Assembly (NCBI GenBank): GCA_030849075.1
Contig: JASAOO010003395.1
Location: forward strand, 1 to 53,422
DNA length: 53,422 nucleotides
DNA from: Zelonia costaricensis
Taxonomy: Eukaryota > Euglenozoa > Kinetoplastea > Trypanosomatida > Trypanosomatidae
Reading direction: 5' to 3'
The position numbers and the translations under genes are program-made. The notes beneath the pieces were generated by a model. It had not been told where the DNA came from and searched no databases. It saw only the letters and a list, made by a program, of their open reading frames with translations. Shown one piece after another: positions 39,499 through 51,193 of the stretch. Positions within the stretch are counted from its first letter, which is position 1, and every line of letters begins with the position of its first letter.

Positions 39499-41817
39499 AT
39501 GATGTCCAAGGCCTCCTTCATGATGCAGGAGCACCTGCGTCGCAGCTACGTGATGGTCACGGACGTCAGCAGCCCCAGCGCCTTCTTTGTGCGCGGGCGC
39601 CTGCCCTTTCCACAGGGGCTGCTCGCCATCGCCGTCCTCTTCAAAAACCAGCGCCCCGCTGATGTCTACGCGCACCCGTACTTCATCGAGAAGCAGAGCG
39701 ACCCCGCGCAGCCGTCCCCGCAGCTGCACCTCACGGAGGAGTCGCAGGGCATCATGAAGGTGATGAGCGGCCTGCGCTACATGCGGGACGACAACACGAA
39801 GCTGGACAGCACCATGGTTGTGGTGACAGACTACAAGGTGGAGGTGAAGGGGCGCATGCCGGTGGTGCCGTCAGACGTCGCGGCGGCACGGGCTGCACCG
39901 CATGAGTTGGCGTCCAGTGGACGCAGCGAAGGTGTGCGCAACCCGCTGTCACCTTCGCCTCCTTCTCCGGCGTCCTCGGCGGCCCTGACGCTGGAGCAGC
40001 GCGCACACTTGCGCCGCCCCGTGCATCAGGTCAGCGCCGTGCCCGGTGGCGGCAGGGATGTGGGGCTCAGCGTTGCAAGCGTGCGCCCCCCCAGCGCCGC
40101 GAGTGCCTCCGTCACGAGGGGCAGCAGCGGCGGTGCGGCGGTCGCAGCGGCGTCGGCTTCTCCCTCGTCGGCGACGCCGAGCGGCATGCCGGGCTACTCG
40201 ACCTTCCCCACCCCAGAGGACTGCGTATCGGACGCGATGGCGACGTACACGTACCTGAAGGCCGCTCTGCAGGGTCGGCGCGCGGTTGAGGAGGGGGAAG
40301 CGGAACCGGCGGCGAAGGCGACGGATGCGTCGACGGCGGCGCGCGATGCCGCGGACGCACACGCCCCCACGCAGTCCCGACCGTGCACGGAGGCTGTCGC
40401 GTCCCTCTTCGAAACTCGCAGAGGCGGCTACACGGTGGTGTACAACCCGATCGAAGTGAATGAGCGCACCTTCACTGAGGTGCTGCTCAAGCTGAAGCAG
40501 GAGGAGCGCGTCGTGAAGGCGATCGTGGTGCCGACGCGGCCAGCGTGGCGGCACCTGCAGGTGTGGGCCGACGTGTTCCCCGACGCCGAGCTCATCGCGA
40601 GTGGCGAGGTGCCGATTCTACACAACGGTACGACGGGGGCAGCACATGCGACGACGGCTCCGCCGAGTGCGACGGCGGGCGGCTCTGCTGGGCTGTCTGC
40701 GACATCGACGGCGGCCGCGCCGCTGCCGTCGCGAGCCCCGTCCGCGTCGTGGCGTGGCGGCTGCGAAGATCTGGGCAACGGCGTCACTGGGCTCTCCTTT
40801 CCGGAGGTCGATCTGGAGGCGGAGGCGGCGCTGGAGCGGCAGCGTGCCGCAGACGCGGTGGCCCGGGCGCAGGCAACGGCATCCGCAGCAGCAGCAGCGG
40901 CGCAGCATGCACGCCGGCCGGCGTCAGCCCACCGAGACGACCACGACGACGACGCCGACGCTGATGATGCGGATGCGGCGAGCGAGGCCGCTGTGGGTGC
41001 AGCGGAGCGCACGCGGCGCGCGATGCTGCGGCGGCAGCGAGAGAAGATGCAGCTGCGACGTGAGATGCGTGACGAGGACAGACAAGCGGCCTCCGCGTCG
41101 GCTGTAGAAGGACACACAGCCGCATCGTCCACGGCGGAGGGGCACGGCAGCGACCTCGTGGATGTGCTGTGGCACGACGTTTCCTTCTTCACAGAGAAGC
41201 GGGTGCAGAAGGTCGGGCTGCGTGCCCGGGACGCCGCGCGGCTGCGCGTGCTCTCCCCCACGCGGCGCGGCTCGACTACGGAGTCCCCCGCGAGCGCCTC
41301 GTCGCCTTCTGCGTCACCGCCACTTCCGCCGCTTCCGGTGGAGTCGCTGTCACTGACCCCCACCATCGAGCTGCTCCGCGTCCCTGGCGATGCGGTGACA
41401 GAGGAGTACGTGCTGTACGACGCGAACAGCCGCAGTCTCGCCTGCACGGACCTCTACCACGGCGAGTACGCGGACCTCGACCCGGCCAACTCGTGGATGT
41501 GCCGCGTGTGGTTCAAGTTCATGAAGCGGGGCGACTACAAGCGCACCGATCGCGTGCCGCGCTACAAGTGGCTGCAAGTCATGCAGCAGCACTCCCTCAC
41601 CGTGCTGCAGCGCGGCTTGGATGAGCTGACGCGGCGTCGTGCCATTCAGTACGTCGTGTGTGCGCACGGCACGCCGCCGCTGTCGGGCCCCGACGCCGTG
41701 AACACCCTGCGACGTCAGTGGAACCTAGCCCCGCTACACCCGTCTGAGCTGCCCAAGACCGGGGAAGCTCGTCAACGAGGTGACACTGCCGCGGGTGCCA
41801 ACGCGGCTGTGGGCTAA
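39499..41817 (+). CDS. DUF4336-like (degenerate metallo-beta-lactamase fold) protein with large insertions (772 aa)
   Basis: Segments matching my recollection of DUF4336, in order: RGRLPFPQGLLAIAVLFKN near 31-49; YTVVYNPIEVN at about 311-321; KAIVVPTRPAWRHLQVWADV and FPDAEL at about 340-366; VDVLWHDVSFF at about 554-564; VLYDANSRSLACTDLYHGEY at about 637-656; and a C-terminal RRRAIQYVVCAHGTPPLSG. DUF4336 proteins resemble metallo-beta-lactamases, but the HxHxDH metal motif is not visible here, so hydrolase activity is doubtful. Between the matching parts lie a Ser/Pro/Ala-rich insertion (about 120-220) and an Ala/Glu/Arg-rich, probably coiled-coil segment (about 435-535, with a DDHDDDADADDADA acidic run). 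A second ATG follows immediately at 39502. The family assignment is by eye and moderate; coding status is firm. Confidence 0.8.
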   Translation: MMSKASFMMQEHLRRSYVMVTDVSSPSAFFVRGRLPFPQGLLAIAVLFKNQRPADVYAHPYFIEKQSDPAQPSPQLHLTEESQGIMKVMSGLRYMRDDNTKLDSTMVVVTDYKVEVKGRMPVVPSDVAAARAAPHELASSGRSEGVRNPLSPSPPSPASSAALTLEQRAHLRRPVHQVSAVPGGGRDVGLSVASVRPPSAASASVTRGSSGGAAVAAASASPSSATPSGMPGYSTFPTPEDCVSDAMATYTYLKAALQGRRAVEEGEAEPAAKATDASTAARDAADAHAPTQSRPCTEAVASLFETRRGGYTVVYNPIEVNERTFTEVLLKLKQEERVVKAIVVPTRPAWRHLQVWADVFPDAELIASGEVPILHNGTTGAAHATTAPPSATAGGSAGLSATSTAAAPLPSRAPSASWRGGCEDLGNGVTGLSFPEVDLEAEAALERQRAADAVARAQATASAAAAAAQHARRPASAHRDDHDDDADADDADAASEAAVGAAERTRRAMLRRQREKMQLRREMRDEDRQAASASAVEGHTAASSTAEGHGSDLVDVLWHDVSFFTEKRVQKVGLRARDAARLRVLSPTRRGSTTESPASASSPSASPPLPPLPVESLSLTPTIELLRVPGDAVTEEYVLYDANSRSLACTDLYHGEYADLDPANSWMCRVWFKFMKRGDYKRTDRVPRYKWLQVMQQHSLTVLQRGLDELTRRRAIQYVVCAHGTPPLSGPDAVNTLRRQWNLAPLHPSELPKTGEARQRGDTAAGANAAVG

Positions 41818-42880
41818 AGGGGGGAGGGAGGGAGAAGAGAACCGCGAAGCGGCTTGTGTGTCTCCGCATCCGTGCAGCGTTGCAGGAAGGTGTGTGGGGT
41901 GTGAGGTTGGGGGGGTGAGGTCGTGTGTGTGATGGTGTGTGTGTGTGTGCGCCTTGTTAACGTTAGCGGTGATGAAGTCGCTTCACCACCTCCGCCCTTC
42001 TCGCTCTCCAAAAAGGACGTCCCGCGCGTGCTCTGACCTCGCCCTCCCCCCCCCCCCACCCCGTCTCCCTCGAATGCGTCGCAGTGGTGAGCGAGGCGTC
42101 CGCGGCGGCTTCGCAACTCTTCCGTTCTAATAGTGGCGGTAGTCATCGTGGAGGTCGTTGCGGTCGTTGTGATGATGGTGGTGGTGGTGGTAGAGGTAGG
42201 GGTGGGGTGGGTGCCTTCTCACTCTTCACAGTCGTCTTCTTGGTTTATACTCCGAGAAGGCAGCGCGAGGCTCAACGAAGGAAAACCGAAGAACAAGAAG
42301 ACGATCTGCGCAGACACACACACACACACATGACTGCTCAGCATGTGTGGAAAGTACACCTCTGCAGTGTTGCGGGAGAGAAGGGGGGCGTGAGAAGGGG
42401 GGATCGGGTGGGCACGCAAAGACTCGAGGCTCATGCTCGAGCATCCCTGGCAAGGTCCTGGCAAGGGCATCGGCACGTGATGCCGCAGCTTCCGTGCGTG
42501 TCAGCCATCGCGCGCGATGTACCCTCTGACGCTGTCCAACCCACTCGCGCATGCACTCCTCTTTTTTATTCTCCTTTGCATAGTGTGTGTTGCGACGAGG
42601 ATGCCGTCCTCTGCGCTCGCGGGCAGCTTACATACTCGTGCGTGTTGACCTTCACCTCGTCCTCCCCCCCCCTCCCTCCTCCTTCCCTCCCCTCGTCTTG
42701 CCTTGAAAAACAGAAAACCATCGTCTCGTGGCTGCTGCAACGCAGGTGCGTGCACGTGGGACTCTAGCGACGCTGGTGCCTGCAAATTTCACACAACCGC
42801 CATCAACATCACCAAGAATCAAGCGAAAGAGAAGGGAAAGCGAGCGCACGGGCTATACCGTGTGGAGCTTCTCACGCTTC

Positions 42881-42883
<3 letters not shown>

Positions 42884-42913
<30 letters not shown>
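42884..42913. repeat. (AC)15 microsatellite
   Basis: Fifteen perfect AC units in non-coding sequence. Confidence 0.9.
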
Positions 42914-42916
<3 letters not shown>

Positions 42917-43160
42917 AACACACTCACATAGTTCGAGTAAAACCTGCAGAGGATCTGTAGTCGACCTGCTTAGCTCCATTGTCAGTTCGCCGTCTTCGTG
43001 GTGGTGTCTACGCGACGCCTCACGCGCGCGCGCTCACTCGTGAGCCCCTTCCCCACCCCACTCACACTCCTCCCCTCTCTTAACTTGCTTCTGTTCGCAA
43101 TCTATCCGGCAGCCGGACGCGCCTCGCAAGCATCCCTCCACGGCAGTCACAAGCTACTCT

Positions 43161-43199
43161 CGTCGTCGTCGTCGTCGCCGTTGGTTGTTGTTGTTGTTG
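43161..43199. repeat. (CGT)6 and (TTG)5 trinucleotide runs
   Basis: Six CGT units at 43161-43178 are followed by TTG units at about 43185-43199. Confidence 0.85.
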
Positions 43200-44040
43200 C
43201 AGTGTGCGAGTGCGGCACTTCCAAGCGTCGATACCCCTTCTCGTCGTCGCGGCTGTGGTGGTGGTCGCAGCTGGCTTTCTCCCTTTCCGCTTCTCCTTCC
43301 GTGGACTTTTCTTCTTCTTCTTTCGTTTTTTTTTTCTACAGCTGATCCGCACACGCAACGTGCGTACGCAAACGCGCTTTGGAAGGTGACGCTCCACCGT
43401 TCGTCGTTGACCATCCCTTGTTGCTGCTGCGTTCACGGACACACGCACGCGCACACACAAATCCAGTTTCTCCTTGGTGCGTACGTGTGCGTCATTGTCG
43501 TTTTCCCTGCTCCCCACGTCTTTGAGTGAGTGTGTTTGTGTTTTCTTGTTTCTGTTTCTGCGGGTTTCTCGGCTGAGAGTGTTTCCTCGAGCTCACCCAC
43601 TTCCTTCTCAACTTTGCTACAGTCTTTCGTGGTGCTGCGCGCACGCCTGTGTGTTGGCGTGTTTGCGTGTGTGTGTGTGTGTGTGTGTTGGCGTGTTCTC
43701 TTTTTCCTAGTGGCGCCGTCGGTGTCCCTGTTGTTATTGTTCTTGTTGTTGTTGTCTCTGTCCGATTGAGCTCCTTCGTGCTCCATCTGCTTCCTTGCGC
43801 GTGTTGGCGCAGAGCTGCCACTGACGCCCACGCAAGCAGCGTCCCTTCCTCGCTTGCGTCACCTCCGCGTTCCTCCCCACCCCACCCCACCTCACCCACC
43901 CCTGCTCCCCCTCGTGTATCATATCTACTTCTTTCTGCTTTCCTTTTGGCCTGCTTGGCGTGAGTGTGCTCGACGCGCCCGCGCACGCGCAGACACACAC
44001 CGCTCTACCTCAGACCACGCATCAGTGCATCTTACCACAC

Positions 44041-44147
44041 TTTTCCCTTCTCGTCGTAACTTCGACTTTGACCTTGACCTCTTCTCTTTCCCACTACACC
44101 TCTGTCTCTCTCTCTCTCCCTCTCTGGCGTGGGTGCGAGGTTCGCAG
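44041..44147 (+). promoter_or_regulatory. Candidate polypyrimidine tract and acceptor AGs for the kinase gene
   Basis: A C/T-rich tract including (TC) repeats (44041-44125) is followed by AG at 44138-44139 and 44146-44147. ATG 44223 is the first ATG downstream, giving a 5' UTR of about 75 nt. Confidence 0.5.
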
Positions 44148-44222
44148 AGGTGCGCTTACACAAGCCCATCCCCACACAACACGCACACACGCAAGCGCCG
44201 TGTGCCTGGTGAGCAGCGTGTC

Positions 44223-46196
44223 ATGTCCTCCCTCCCTAGCATCTCCGCCCACTGGGGCGACGGCGCCTACACGCAGCACCCGTCATCGTTCGGCGGCAGC
44301 AACCACCACCACAACGATGGTCGCGACGGCAATAGCGGCGCGAGTGGTGGCGGGGGCTTTCTGGCGATCCAGAGGAACGGCAGCCGCTCTTTTTCTGAAG
44401 GCAGCAGTCACGTCAACAACAACTCCCTCTCCCTCGGCGCGGGCGGGCGCAGCATCAGCAGCAGCATCAGCGCGGCCTTCAGCACCGCCCACGTGCGCGA
44501 CGTCACCACCGCCGCGACCAGCAGCAACGCGGATGTCCGCTCGCGGTTCGGCTGGCTGGAACCGTGGCGCAGCCCACAGGACTGCAGGGAGGGCGGCCTC
44601 GCGCTGCTCTACAGCATGCAGGAGATCCTGGGTAACGTGCGGCGGGCCCGCGAGACGAGCATGAATGCCCTTTACACGGTCGTCGGGCGGCCATCAGCGA
44701 GCGCCGCGGCGGGCTCCTGCGCCAACGCGTGCCTCCAGCCCACGTCCACCCGCTTCGCAAACGGCGCGAGCAGCGATGACGGCACAAGCACGTCCACCAC
44801 GTCCCTGCGCCTCACCATGCGGGGCTCCAGCAAGCGGGCCTCGCGGCGCGTGTCGATTGGACCGGAGGCAGCGGACGCAGGCGGTGTCGCTGGAACCGCC
44901 ACAGCCACAGCCACAGCCACGCCGGCCGCCGCAGCAGCAGCAGCAGCAGCGACAATAACATCAACGGGAAGTGCATCCGGGGAGGCGACGCTGATGGACT
45001 ACGTGCTCGCGGGGCAGCGCGGCATGCGCCCGGCCTCGCATCTGTGGCTGAACGACGACGAGGCAGCCGCCGTCGCGCTTGCCACCGCCGCTGCAGCAAG
45101 CCGCTCCTCAGCGTCCTCCTCCCTCCCCCCCTCGGCCACGTCCTCCCCCATCGCGGCCCTCACACCGGGCACTCTCGCGGCGCCCGCCACGTATGATCAT
45201 CGCACCCACAGCGGTGGCCGGTGGGGAGCCGAGGGGGAGGGAGCGGAGCCGCCGCGGCCGCAACGGGGAAGCGGCGCCGGTCTGGCTGGATTGCAGCCCG
45301 CATCGGCGGCGAACCGCAGCGGCCACGGCAGCGGCCTGGCGTCCGCGAACCTGTCGACTCTGGCCTCGGAGCCGCCAGCCCACGCACCCGCTGCGGCAGC
45401 TGCCGGCGCTGGTGACGGTGTTGTGGCTGCGCGTACCGTCAACGCAGCGGAGGAGTCCGCTGTGGCAGCCGGCGGCGTGGGAGACGCGGCGTCGCCGCCG
45501 GGCTTCGCCATGACGCTGCCGCGGCTCGTTTCCACCCCCGCCCACGCCGCTGCGTCGTTGACATCGACAGTAGGAGCGGCGGGAGCAGCAGCAGCTGCAC
45601 CCGGCAAGATCCCCACCGTTGCCCCCCTCCGCGTCAACGCGCCGCTCGCCACGCCGCCGCTCGTGCCCGCCATTCCCCGCTTCGATGAGCTGCGCATGGA
45701 GCAGGAAGTGCTGCGCCAACAACACCAGCTACTGCAGCAGCAACATCCCCACCCGCGCAGTGAGGCGGCGCAGCGGCGGCAGCGTGCGCTGATGCACTCT
45801 GACGACGACGATGGGGCGAGTGCAGACGGAGACGAGGACGAGGACGCGTTCGGCAACGCCGCTGCGAGCTCGAACTCGCACGATGGGCCGGGGTGGGCGT
45901 GCGACCAGACGGCGCGGCCAGGCGTGTCGCGAGCGCCGCCGCAGCAGCAGCAAGGGGCCGCAGCACCAGCATCGCGTGTGCCTTCTGCGCACCTGCAACC
46001 GCCGCATGCGAACAGCAACGTCAGCATCAGCGACGGGGATGGGGTTGGCGGGTATCGACACGGCCAAGGCGCGGCACCGCTGCCGGCGGCGGCGGCGGCC
46101 TCTGCGGGAGCCGGTGTGGCGAGCGAGACGCGCCTGCGCCATGACGACGCCGCGGGGTTCGGTGATCGCTTCAGCGGCGACTCTGATGACGTCGTG

Positions 46197-46228
<32 letters not shown>

Positions 46229-49200
46229 TCGCTTCAGCGAAACGAACTTCGGCGAGGGCGGCCACCTCGCCTGCGTCCCAGGAGACTCGCTGCATCAGCG
46301 CTACACCCTTCTCAAGCCGCTCGGCGTGGGCCGCAGCAGCCGCGTGTGGCTCGCCGTGGACTCGGAGCAGTGCTCGCTCGCACGTCGGCAACTCATTCAT
46401 CAGCTCGGCGAGCGCGAGGTGCGCCGCCTCTTCCGACCCGCGGAGCGGCCGCTGTTCGTGGCCATCAAGGTATTCCGGTGCGACGCGATGTACGCGGACT
46501 GCGCCATGTATGAGGCGAAGCTCTCCACGTTCGTAAAGGAAAGCGTGCGGCGTCGACTCTCTCGGCAGCAGCAGCACCAGTCATATCAAGAGCACGCATC
46601 ACGGCGGCCGAGCAAGGTGGCTGCCGGCACCGACTCGCTGCCCGCGTCCCCCACCACCACGGCAGCAGCAGCAGCTTACGCCGTTTCCGTAACCGCCGCG
46701 CTCACGACGGCCCGGGGCTCGTCCCCCACGCATGGGGCACCCCACCACCACCACAACGACAGTGCCCACGTGGAAGGGGGCTCCAGCACACCTCCGCCTC
46801 GGCCCCAGGGCGGTACGAGTTCCACCGAGGCACCCGCGCCGGCCCTCCGTCCACGGCGGCGGAGCAGCACGCAGAGCGGCACCGGACTCTCCGCGTCGTC
46901 AGTCGATGACGCGGTGCGCACCTTCAGCGATCGGCTGACGACGTTTCGCGATGCCTTCACGGTGGAGGGCGCGTACGGCACGCACCACTGCCTCGTGATG
47001 GACGTGCTCGGCGCCGGCGTGGACGCGGCGATCAATGAGGCCCACCTGAACGGCTTCCCGTCCGCCATCGCGCGCTCGATCCTGCGCGCCAGCCTGCAGG
47101 GGCTCTCCGTGCTGGCCGCCTGCCACCTCATTCACACCGACCTCAAGCCGGAGAACCTGCTCTTCACCGACCTCGAGCCCACCATCGCCGCGGAAATGCG
47201 CCATTTCCAGGCAGCGCAGCTGCACACGAGTGCGCGGGGTGAGCTGTGGAGCAGCTTCACCCACCGCCGCGAGTCGCTGCAGCACTACGCGCGCCGCGTT
47301 CAGCAGGAGCGCGCGGCGGTGGCGAGTGGAACGGTGGAGCTGGTCGAGGGTGCAGTCGGCGACAGCGCGGAGGGCCGCGACCTCGATCAGCATCCTCATC
47401 GTCGCAGCCGTCAACAGTGCCGCGGTCGCCGAGCTGCCTACGAGGTGCGTGTGTCTGACTTCGGGCTTTCCTTCATCGTGCCGCCGTGCCTGCGCTGTGG
47501 CGTGCGTGCGCTGACGGCCCACGTCGAGGCCACCGGCGACAGCGGAAGCGGGGTGGAGGACGAGCTCGTGCGACAAGACCCTGTGGCGCAGCTCCGGTGG
47601 CTCTACACACAGCAGCATCAGCAACGATCCAGCGCGTCCACCCCGGTCACGCCTGCGATCCTCACCACCGGCTCCTCCGCACCGGGTGCAGCTGCGTTGC
47701 CAGGTCACCTCGGCGAGGCTGCCTCGCCGCCGCCTCTCCTCTCCCCCACGTCGCCGCCCGCTGCGCTGGGGCTTTGCGTATTGGATGATGTGCTGGAGGA
47801 CGCGGAGCTGCAAGCGCTGGAGGCGCTCGAGGAGGCGCGGCGTGCCGATGCCGACGAGGATGACGTGCTGCTCGACTTCGGGAGAGACGGCCTGCTGCTG
47901 CGCGTGCCTGGCATGCCACTCAACGCGATCGACGCACACGAGCGCGCACGCGCGTCGCGGCATGGCGGAAGCGCGGTGGAGGGCAGTGGTGTCGAGGAGG
48001 AGGGGGAGGGACACGACGTCGACGACAACGCAGAGAGAGAGTCTGCCGGCTTTGTCAGCGTGCGCGATGTCGGCATCGGCGCCGCGGCAGGTGGCACACG
48101 CATCGCCGCAGCAGCATTCAGTAGCAGCGGCAGCGCGGGTGGCCGCAGGCGGTGGCTACGCGAGCACCGCCGCGGCGCGCCGCCCACTCCTCCACCACCG
48201 CCGCATCTACGGGCCGCACTGGCAGAGGCGACGGACTCCGGCGTGTTGCCCCCGCCGACGCTGCGCACGGCGAGCTACCACTCCCCCGTCGCGAACTCCC
48301 TGACCGCCTCCGCGAACTTCCGGTTCGGCGCCGCCGGTAGCACCCCGCGGCGTGACGATGCGTCGTCTGGCCACGACAGCGCGAGTCCGCGAGACGAAGT
48401 GAGGGGGCGGCTTTTCCCCGCCCTACACGCGGGCACGCCGGCGCCGACGTCCCTGACGATGCCCCTGCTCAGCGCGCACGTAAGCCGGGGTCTTGTGGAG
48501 ACCGATGATGGCAGTGCGGTCGCTGTTGCACCAGACGCGCATCTCGAGAAGGCGCATCGTCGTCGCAGCAGCAGCAGCAGCAGCAGTGAGGGAGGAGAAG
48601 CGCAAGGCGATGTGAGGCACTCTGCCCAAGAGGCGGAGCCGCGGTGTGCCCCTGGCCCACTCACTCGCGTCCCCCGCATTGACGGCGGCGCCGCGTCCCC
48701 TGCGGCGCTGGCCCTTCGCCGGCTGGAGTGCCACATCATTCGAAACCAGCGATACAATCGCGGGGTGGTCATCCAAAGCCGCGAGTACCGCGCGCCGGAG
48801 GTTCTGCTCGGCGGCTTCTTTTTGCCGTCGTGCGATGTGTGGTCCATCGGCTGCATCGCGTACGAACTCGTGACAGGCCGCTTCTTGCTAGACTGCATTG
48901 CGGATCGTGAGCGGTTCGCTACCGCGAGTGCGTGGCAGCAGGCGCAGCGCAACCAAGTGCACCGCAGCAACGCGGTTGACGTGAAGTCTGACGATGATGA
49001 CGACGATGATGGGGAGGAGCATCAGCGGCAGCAGGAGCCGGTCCCGGTGTGGGACGGGCAGCCCATCTACCTCGACGACACGGAGCAGGATCTCGATGTC
49101 TTTCATCTCAAGGCGATGATGCGGCTGCTCGGGCCGCCGCCGCTCTCGTACCTGCAACAGCAGCCCATCGGTCTCTACGTGGACGACTTCTTCGACGAGC

Positions 49201-50036
49201 GCGGTGACTTCCGCTTCTGGGAGCCGGGCGAGGCGGAGGAGGCGGGCATGACGCTCGCAGAGCCGTACCGCCGGCGGGCCGCCGCGGAGAAGCAGGAGGG
49301 AGGCCAGCGTCCGCAACTTGCGTCACAGCACTCTACGCCGTCTTCCAGGTCGCCGGTGCCCGCACAGCATGAGCGCATCAGCGTGCAGCCCACTGCCGCG
49401 ACGGACAATACGCGGCTGACAGAGACGGAAGGGGACGCGTGTGCCTCACAGCAGCCCTCCTCCCTGACCGACGCCACCGGGCCGCGCGAGGAGCCGCTCA
49501 GCATCCACAGCCGCCAAGTGCCGACCACCGAGCTGGCCGGCATCGGCCACAGCAGCGACACCGGCGGAGCGGCAGCGGCAGCAGCCACGCCGATGACGAC
49601 AGCGGAGGGGCCCTCGCCGAGTGCGACGCCATCATCACCCAGCATGGTGACTTCCTTTGTGAGCAGCCACAGCGTGCCGCGAGTCTCTGCCACGACCGGG
49701 GCAGCCGCGACAACGAGAAGGCCGCCGCCGCAACGTGAGATAGACCCCGCTGCATCCGCCGCCGCCGCTCGCCGCGGCGCGTGTGACACGTGCAACTACC
49801 CGGTGAGCACACCCGATTGGCAGGACGTGCAGGCCATCTTGCGCGACAAGCTCGGCACAGCGGAGGAGGCCGCCGACTTCGAGCGCTTCCTGCAGCGCTG
49901 CCTCCAGTGGGACCCCGCGCAGCGCGCCACGGCAGCGGCCCTGCTTGTGGATGACTGGGTGGTGAAGTACGGCAGCGTGCTCGCCGATGCGGTGATGAGC
50001 GACGACGACGGAAGCGCTGGTGAGGGGAACGCCTGA
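44223..50036 (+). CDS. Giant SRPK-like CMGC protein kinase with inserted low-complexity segments (1,937 aa)
   Basis: Residues 1-685 are Ser/Ala/Gly-rich and end in a Glu-Asp run (about 658-669). The kinase starts near 689 with RYTLLKPLGVGRSSRVWLAV; the Gly loop followed by VW is typical of SR-protein kinases. Key residues are present: Lys749 (VAIKVF), Glu764 (YEAKL), catalytic Asp973 and Asn978 (HTDLKPEN), metal-binding Asp1079 (SDFGLS), APE at 1524-1526 (SREYRAPEVLLG), and DVWSIGCIAYELVTGRF just after 1536. The C-lobe finishes with FLQRCLQWDPAQRATAAALL near 1,890-1,910. Insertions lie between Glu764 and the hinge (about 150 residues), between Asn978 and the DFG (about 100), within the activation segment (about 445 residues from DFG to APE) and within the C-lobe. 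It should phosphorylate Ser/Thr, by family analogy Ser-Arg-rich splicing or RNA-binding proteins. Catalytic residues are intact, so activity is expected. Substrates are not shown by the sequence. Confidence 0.88.
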
Positions 50037-51032
50037 GAGGAGAGTCGTAAGGTGCTGAATGCGGTGGGGCGGGGCGTGGCGTGGCGGGGGGAGGAGGGGG
50101 GTTGTACGCGGACGTATGTACCTACACACACACACACACGCAGCCACGTGGCATTCCCTCTGTGCACGCACTCGACCTCTCGCAGACCAGCGGACCTCGC
50201 CAGCCCGGCTCTCCTTCGGATCTTCTTGTTCCCGACAGAGCCACCGCACTGCGCGATATGCGAGTGGTGTGAGACGGAAAAGGAGTTCCGGGCAGCGTGA
50301 CGCTCACGCCTGTCACACACACACACACATACACACGCGTTTGCGGTTTCTGCTGCTCGTCGTGGCGTGTGTGTGTGGCACACACACACACACACACACA
50401 CCGACGCAGACACACAGAAGGGTGGAACCCACCGATGGTGCACCCCCCCTCCCCCTTCTTCACTCAGCAGCGTCACTACGGCATGTGCCGCTGCCGTTTT
50501 TCTCTCCTCTCCTCGCAATGCGGAGACACTCGTTACCGACTTGCACTCCGCCCTTGGCGTCTCCTCGCACACACGCACACACACACACAAAGGCGTGCAT
50601 TCGTGCAAGAGAGAAAACTAGAAGAAAGGCAAGCACCACAACAAGATGGAGTTGCCAGACAGCTCGCTCGCGCCAATATGACCACGCGCCTCGAGTCGAG
50701 GCCCCTCCGCCCCCCTCCCATTTTGGGGGCCTTGCCGACGCAGACGGCGTGGATGGGAAGCCGGTGGAGTCGCAGATGCGTGTGCCCGTCTCAGCTCTCT
50801 CCCTCCTTCTGATGCAGCCAGGAGGTGATGACCCGAGCCCCACGGCGCGCACCCGTTGTCTCAACACAGTCCTGACCGCAACTCTCGCGGCTGCGCCGTA
50901 CGAGCAGCCGCATGTATGCTGATGTGTTTGAACTGCAGCGAAACTCTCGCACCTTCGCCCTCCCTCCCCCCCCCCGCCTCACTTCTCACCTCTCCCCACT
51001 CCCATCGCGTGTCGTCTCTTACTTCACCTCTT

Positions 51033-51034
<2 letters not shown>

Positions 51035-51068
<34 letters not shown>
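51035..51068. repeat. (AC)17 microsatellite
   Basis: Seventeen perfect AC units directly between a C/T-rich region and the acceptor candidate of the next gene. Confidence 0.9.
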
Positions 51069-51070
<2 letters not shown>

Positions 51071-51077
51071 ACGAGCG

Positions 51078-51100
51078 CGTTTCAATTTTTGCTGCGATAG
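51078..51100 (+). promoter_or_regulatory. Candidate T-rich tract and acceptor AG for the DCTN6-like gene
   Basis: TTTCAATTTTTGCTGCGATAG ends with AG at 51099-51100; another AG is at 51119-51120. ATG 51194 is the first ATG downstream, giving a 5' UTR of about 93 nt. Confidence 0.5.
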
Positions 51101-51193
51101 CCTCCGCATTGCCGCCTCAGGAGACCCGGTCTCACCGGCGTGTCGTCGGTTCCTCTGACGCAGCAGCAACCGCAGCAGCCACAGCAGCAACTG

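Larger units (their letters stand above)
41818..44222 (+). other. Intergenic region of 2.4 kb
   Basis: No supported gene. TG-rich sequence lies at 41932-41951, a GGT/GTG-rich stretch near 42133-42210, (AC)15 at 42884-42913, CGT and TTG trinucleotide runs at 43161-43199, and a TG run near 43666-43690. A long T/C-rich stretch runs from about 43260 to 44130. The frame of the kinase is open upstream to 43854 but has no ATG before 44223 and reads like pyrimidine-tract sequence. Confidence 0.6.
50037..51193 (+). other. Intergenic region of 1.2 kb
   Basis: No gene. CA runs lie at about 50319-50332, 50382-50401, 50569-50588 and 51035-51068, with C/T-rich tracts near 50945-51033 and a short pyrimidine tract before 51100. 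Confidence 0.6.

Noticed and set aside
42084..42767. Plus-strand open frame of 227 codons between the DUF4336-like and kinase genes
   Set aside because: Made of Gly-rich, His-Thr and Pro/Ser strings from simple repeats, with no conserved-looking block.
43854..44222. N-terminal extension of the kinase by 123 codons
   Set aside because: The frame is open but lacks an ATG and consists of pyrimidine-tract and CA-rich sequence with acceptor-like AGs inside it.
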